Shown here: positions 32,622 through 34,142 of the stretch, piece after piece
Layout: each line of letters begins with the position of its first letter
Position numbering within the stretch: the first letter of the stretch is position 1
Assembly: GCA_014377915.1 (NCBI GenBank)
Contig: JACMOT010000628.1
Span: 1-34,142 of the forward strand
Direction: 5' to 3'
Origin: Tardiphaga sp.
GTDB lineage: Bacteria; Pseudomonadota; Alphaproteobacteria; Rhizobiales; Xanthobacteraceae
Length of the DNA stretch: 34,142 bases
Notes under the pieces: generated by a model
The model's input: the letters and a program-made list of their open reading frames with translations, nothing else
What the model was told of the DNA's origin: nothing
Databases searched by the model: none
Translations under genes and position numbers: made by a program

Positions 32622-34007
32622 ATGGATGCCAAAAGCCCTGCCGTTACCGTGGATGAAGCTGCCGCTCCGCTGACCGAACTGGTCGGCCAGCCCGGCGGCT
32701 GGCGCAATGCGCGGGGCGATCCGTCGCTGGCGGGGATGTTCGGTTCGATCCGGACGGTGAAGAACGGCTCGTTCGGGCGCAAGCTGCTGGCTTTCCTCGG
32801 GCCGGGCTATCTGGTCGCGGTCGGTTACATGGACCCCGGCAACTGGGCCACTTCGCTCGCCGGCGGGGCGAAGTTCGGCTACGCGCTGCTGACGGTGGCG
32901 CTGCTGTCCAATTTGATGGCGATCGTGCTGCAGTCGCTGTGCTCGCGGCTCGGCGTCGGCGCCGGCCGCGATCTGGCGCAGGCCTGCCGCGATTCATTTC
33001 CCCGCGCGGTGTCATGGGCGCTGTGGATTTCCGCCGAGATCGCCATCACCGCCACCGACCTCGCCGAGGTGATCGGCACCGCGATCGGCCTCAACCTGCT
33101 GTTCGGCATTCCGCTCGAGATCGGGGTGATCATCACCGCCGCCGACGTGTTTCTCATCCTCGCGCTGCAGGCGTTCGGCTTCCGCTGGATCGAGGCCTTC
33201 GTGGTGACGCTGCTCGGCGTCATCGCGGCGTGTTTCGCGGTGCAGATCGCGATGGCCGATCCGGACTGGGGCGGCGTGATCCGCGGCTTCGCGCCGACCA
33301 CCGAGATCCTGAAGAACCCCGAGATGCTGTATCTGGCGCTCGGCATTCTCGGCGCCACGGTGATGCCGCATAATCTCTATCTGCATTCCGGTCTGGTACA
33401 GACCCGCGGCTATGGCGACAGCATTCCCGAGAAGAAGGAAGCGATCCGGCTGTCGACCTGGGATTCGACCATCGCGCTGTGCCTGGCGCTGACCATCAAC
33501 GCCTCGATCCTGATCCTCGCCGCCGCGACCTTCCACAAGAGCGGACGGACCGATATCGCCGAGCTCGACCAAGCGCATGCCTTTCTGGCGCCGCTGCTCG
33601 GCTCGACGCTGGCGCCGACCTTGTTCGCGGTCGCGCTGTTGTGCTGCGGGTTGAACTCGACCATCACCGCGACCCTGGCCGGCCAGATCGTGATGGAAGG
33701 ATTCATCAATCTACGCATCGCGCCGTGGCTGCGCCGCATGGTGACGCGGATGATCGCGATCGTGCCGGCGGTGTTCGTGACGCTGTGGTATGGCGAGCAG
33801 GGCACCGGGCAATTGCTGATCCTCAGTCAGGTGGTGCTGAGCCTGCAACTGCCCTTCGCGGTGGTGCCGCTGGTGCTGTTCACCGCCAGCAAGCGCAAGA
33901 TGGGCCCGTTCGTGGCGCCGCGCTGGGTCACCGCGCTGGCCGCGCTCACCGCGGCGATCATCATCGCGCTGAATATCAAGCTGGTGGTGGATTTTATCGG
34001 CGGGTGA
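32622..34007 (+). CDS. mntH: Nramp-family manganese/divalent-metal transporter MntH
   Basis: MntH is an inner-membrane proton-coupled importer of Mn(II) and Fe(II). The 461-residue protein has about 11 membrane helices. The first-helix metal motif is [13 protein letters not shown] (Asp71, Asn74). The helix-6 motif is [12 protein letters not shown], with metal-selecting Met248 and His250. The consensus transport signature [18 protein letters not shown] is present. The N-terminal 50 residues form a soluble tail rich in Ala and Pro. The gene appears monocistronic. Regulation by manganese is suggested by the inverted repeat just upstream, and the repeat element downstream offers a strong hairpin for termination. 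Confidence 0.95.
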   Translation: MDAKSPAVTVDEAAAPLTELVGQPGGWRNARGDPSLAGMFGSIRTVKNGSFGRKLLAFLGPGYLVAVGYMDPGNWATSLAGGAKFGYALLTVALLSNLMAIVLQSLCSRLGVGAGRDLAQACRDSFPRAVSWALWISAEIAITATDLAEVIGTAIGLNLLFGIPLEIGVIITAADVFLILALQAFGFRWIEAFVVTLLGVIAACFAVQIAMADPDWGGVIRGFAPTTEILKNPEMLYLALGILGATVMPHNLYLHSGLVQTRGYGDSIPEKKEAIRLSTWDSTIALCLALTINASILILAAATFHKSGRTDIAELDQAHAFLAPLLGSTLAPTLFAVALLCCGLNSTITATLAGQIVMEGFINLRIAPWLRRMVTRMIAIVPAVFVTLWYGEQGTGQLLILSQVVLSLQLPFAVVPLVLFTASKRKMGPFVAPRWVTALAALTAAIIIALNIKLVVDFIGG

Positions 34008-34021
34008 GGCGCGCTCTTCTT

Positions 34022-34142
34022 CCCCTCTCCCCTTGCGGGAGAGGGTGGATCGAACATGCGGAGCATGTTGGAGACGGGTGAGGGGCAACCGCAACCGCCG
34101 AGCCTCGCGACTACCCCTCATCCGCCTTCGCTTCGCGAAGGC
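34022..34142. repeat. Palindrome-rich intergenic repeat element (continues past the window end)
   Basis: Three perfect hairpins follow mntH. CCCTCTCCC/GGGAGAGGG lies at 34023-34045 (9 bp, loop CTTGC). AACATGC/GCATGTT lies at 34053-34069 (7 bp, loop GGA). GCCTTCGC/GCGAAGGC lies at 34124-34142 (8 bp, loop TTC), reaching the last base. GGGTGAGGGG (34076-34085) is also nearly complementary to CCCCTCATCC near 34115. Elements built on CCCCTCTCCC...GGGTGAGGGG are abundant between genes in Bradyrhizobium and relatives. The first hairpin, about 15 bases after the mntH stop, may act as its terminator. Confidence 0.8.

Noticed and set aside
1..34142. CRISPR arrays, tRNA or rRNA genes, transposases and phage genes
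   Set aside because: I looked for regularly spaced repeats, cloverleaf-type conserved blocks and recombinase motifs by eye and found none. Short or divergent RNA genes could be missed without a covariance search (for example Infernal/tRNAscan).

Overview
The window is a chromosomal segment of an alphaproteobacterium. It is very probably from the Nitrobacteraceae (Bradyrhizobiaceae; the Bradyrhizobium, Rhodopseudomonas, Tardiphaga or Afipia neighbourhood). The grounds are high GC, the gene order rsh-pdxJ-acpS-lepB-rnc-era-recO-parC, Bradyrhizobium-type protein sequences, and palindromic intergenic repeats of the kind common in that family. The genus is an inference from protein style, not from a database match.

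Region 1 (1-6.4 kb) is a housekeeping block on the plus strand. It holds the 3' part of the (p)ppGpp synthetase/hydrolase gene, pdxJ, acpS, two small membrane-protein genes, lepB, rnc, era and a small four-helix membrane protein. Start/stop overlaps (pdxJ/acpS, lepB/rnc) and a 4-nt gap (rnc/era) indicate translational coupling.

Region 2 (6.4-10 kb) holds an AI-2E/PerM-family permease with an unusually long soluble C-terminus on the minus strand, a decayed duplicate of the 5' end of recO, a small unknown gene, and intact recO.

Region 3 (10-14.7 kb) is a six-gene copper module inserted between recO and parC. It encodes a His-rich membrane-anchored protein, a small lipoprotein, a TolC/CusC-type outer-membrane lipoprotein, a Tat-exported multicopper oxidase, a periplasmic cupredoxin and a CusF-like copper chaperone. 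A plausible sigma-70 promoter lies in front and a 14-bp hairpin behind. No RND pump, membrane-fusion protein, P-type ATPase or regulator is present.

Region 4 (14.7-21.7 kb) holds parC followed by a perfect hairpin. On the minus strand come a small catabolic operon (maleate isomerase/Asp-Glu racemase family protein, FAD monooxygenase, orphan TctC-type binding protein) and a CNNM/CorC-type membrane protein.

Region 5 (21.7-28 kb) holds a long non-coding stretch ending in paired palindromic repeats, a class III nucleotide cyclase, two unrelated MFS exporters, an ABC1/UbiB-like kinase and a small membrane protein. A 14-bp perfect palindrome lies just upstream of the first MFS gene.

Region 6 (28-34.1 kb) is a loosely packed accessory stretch: a GFA/CENP-V-like Zn protein, a GNAT acetyltransferase, a Cys-cluster (YkgJ-type) protein bracketed by two near-identical ~88-bp direct repeats, and an orphan sensor histidine kinase. 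It is followed by mntH, which has a Mur-box-like inverted repeat in its leader. The window ends inside a palindrome-rich repeat element. I see no tRNA, rRNA, CRISPR array, transposase or phage gene.
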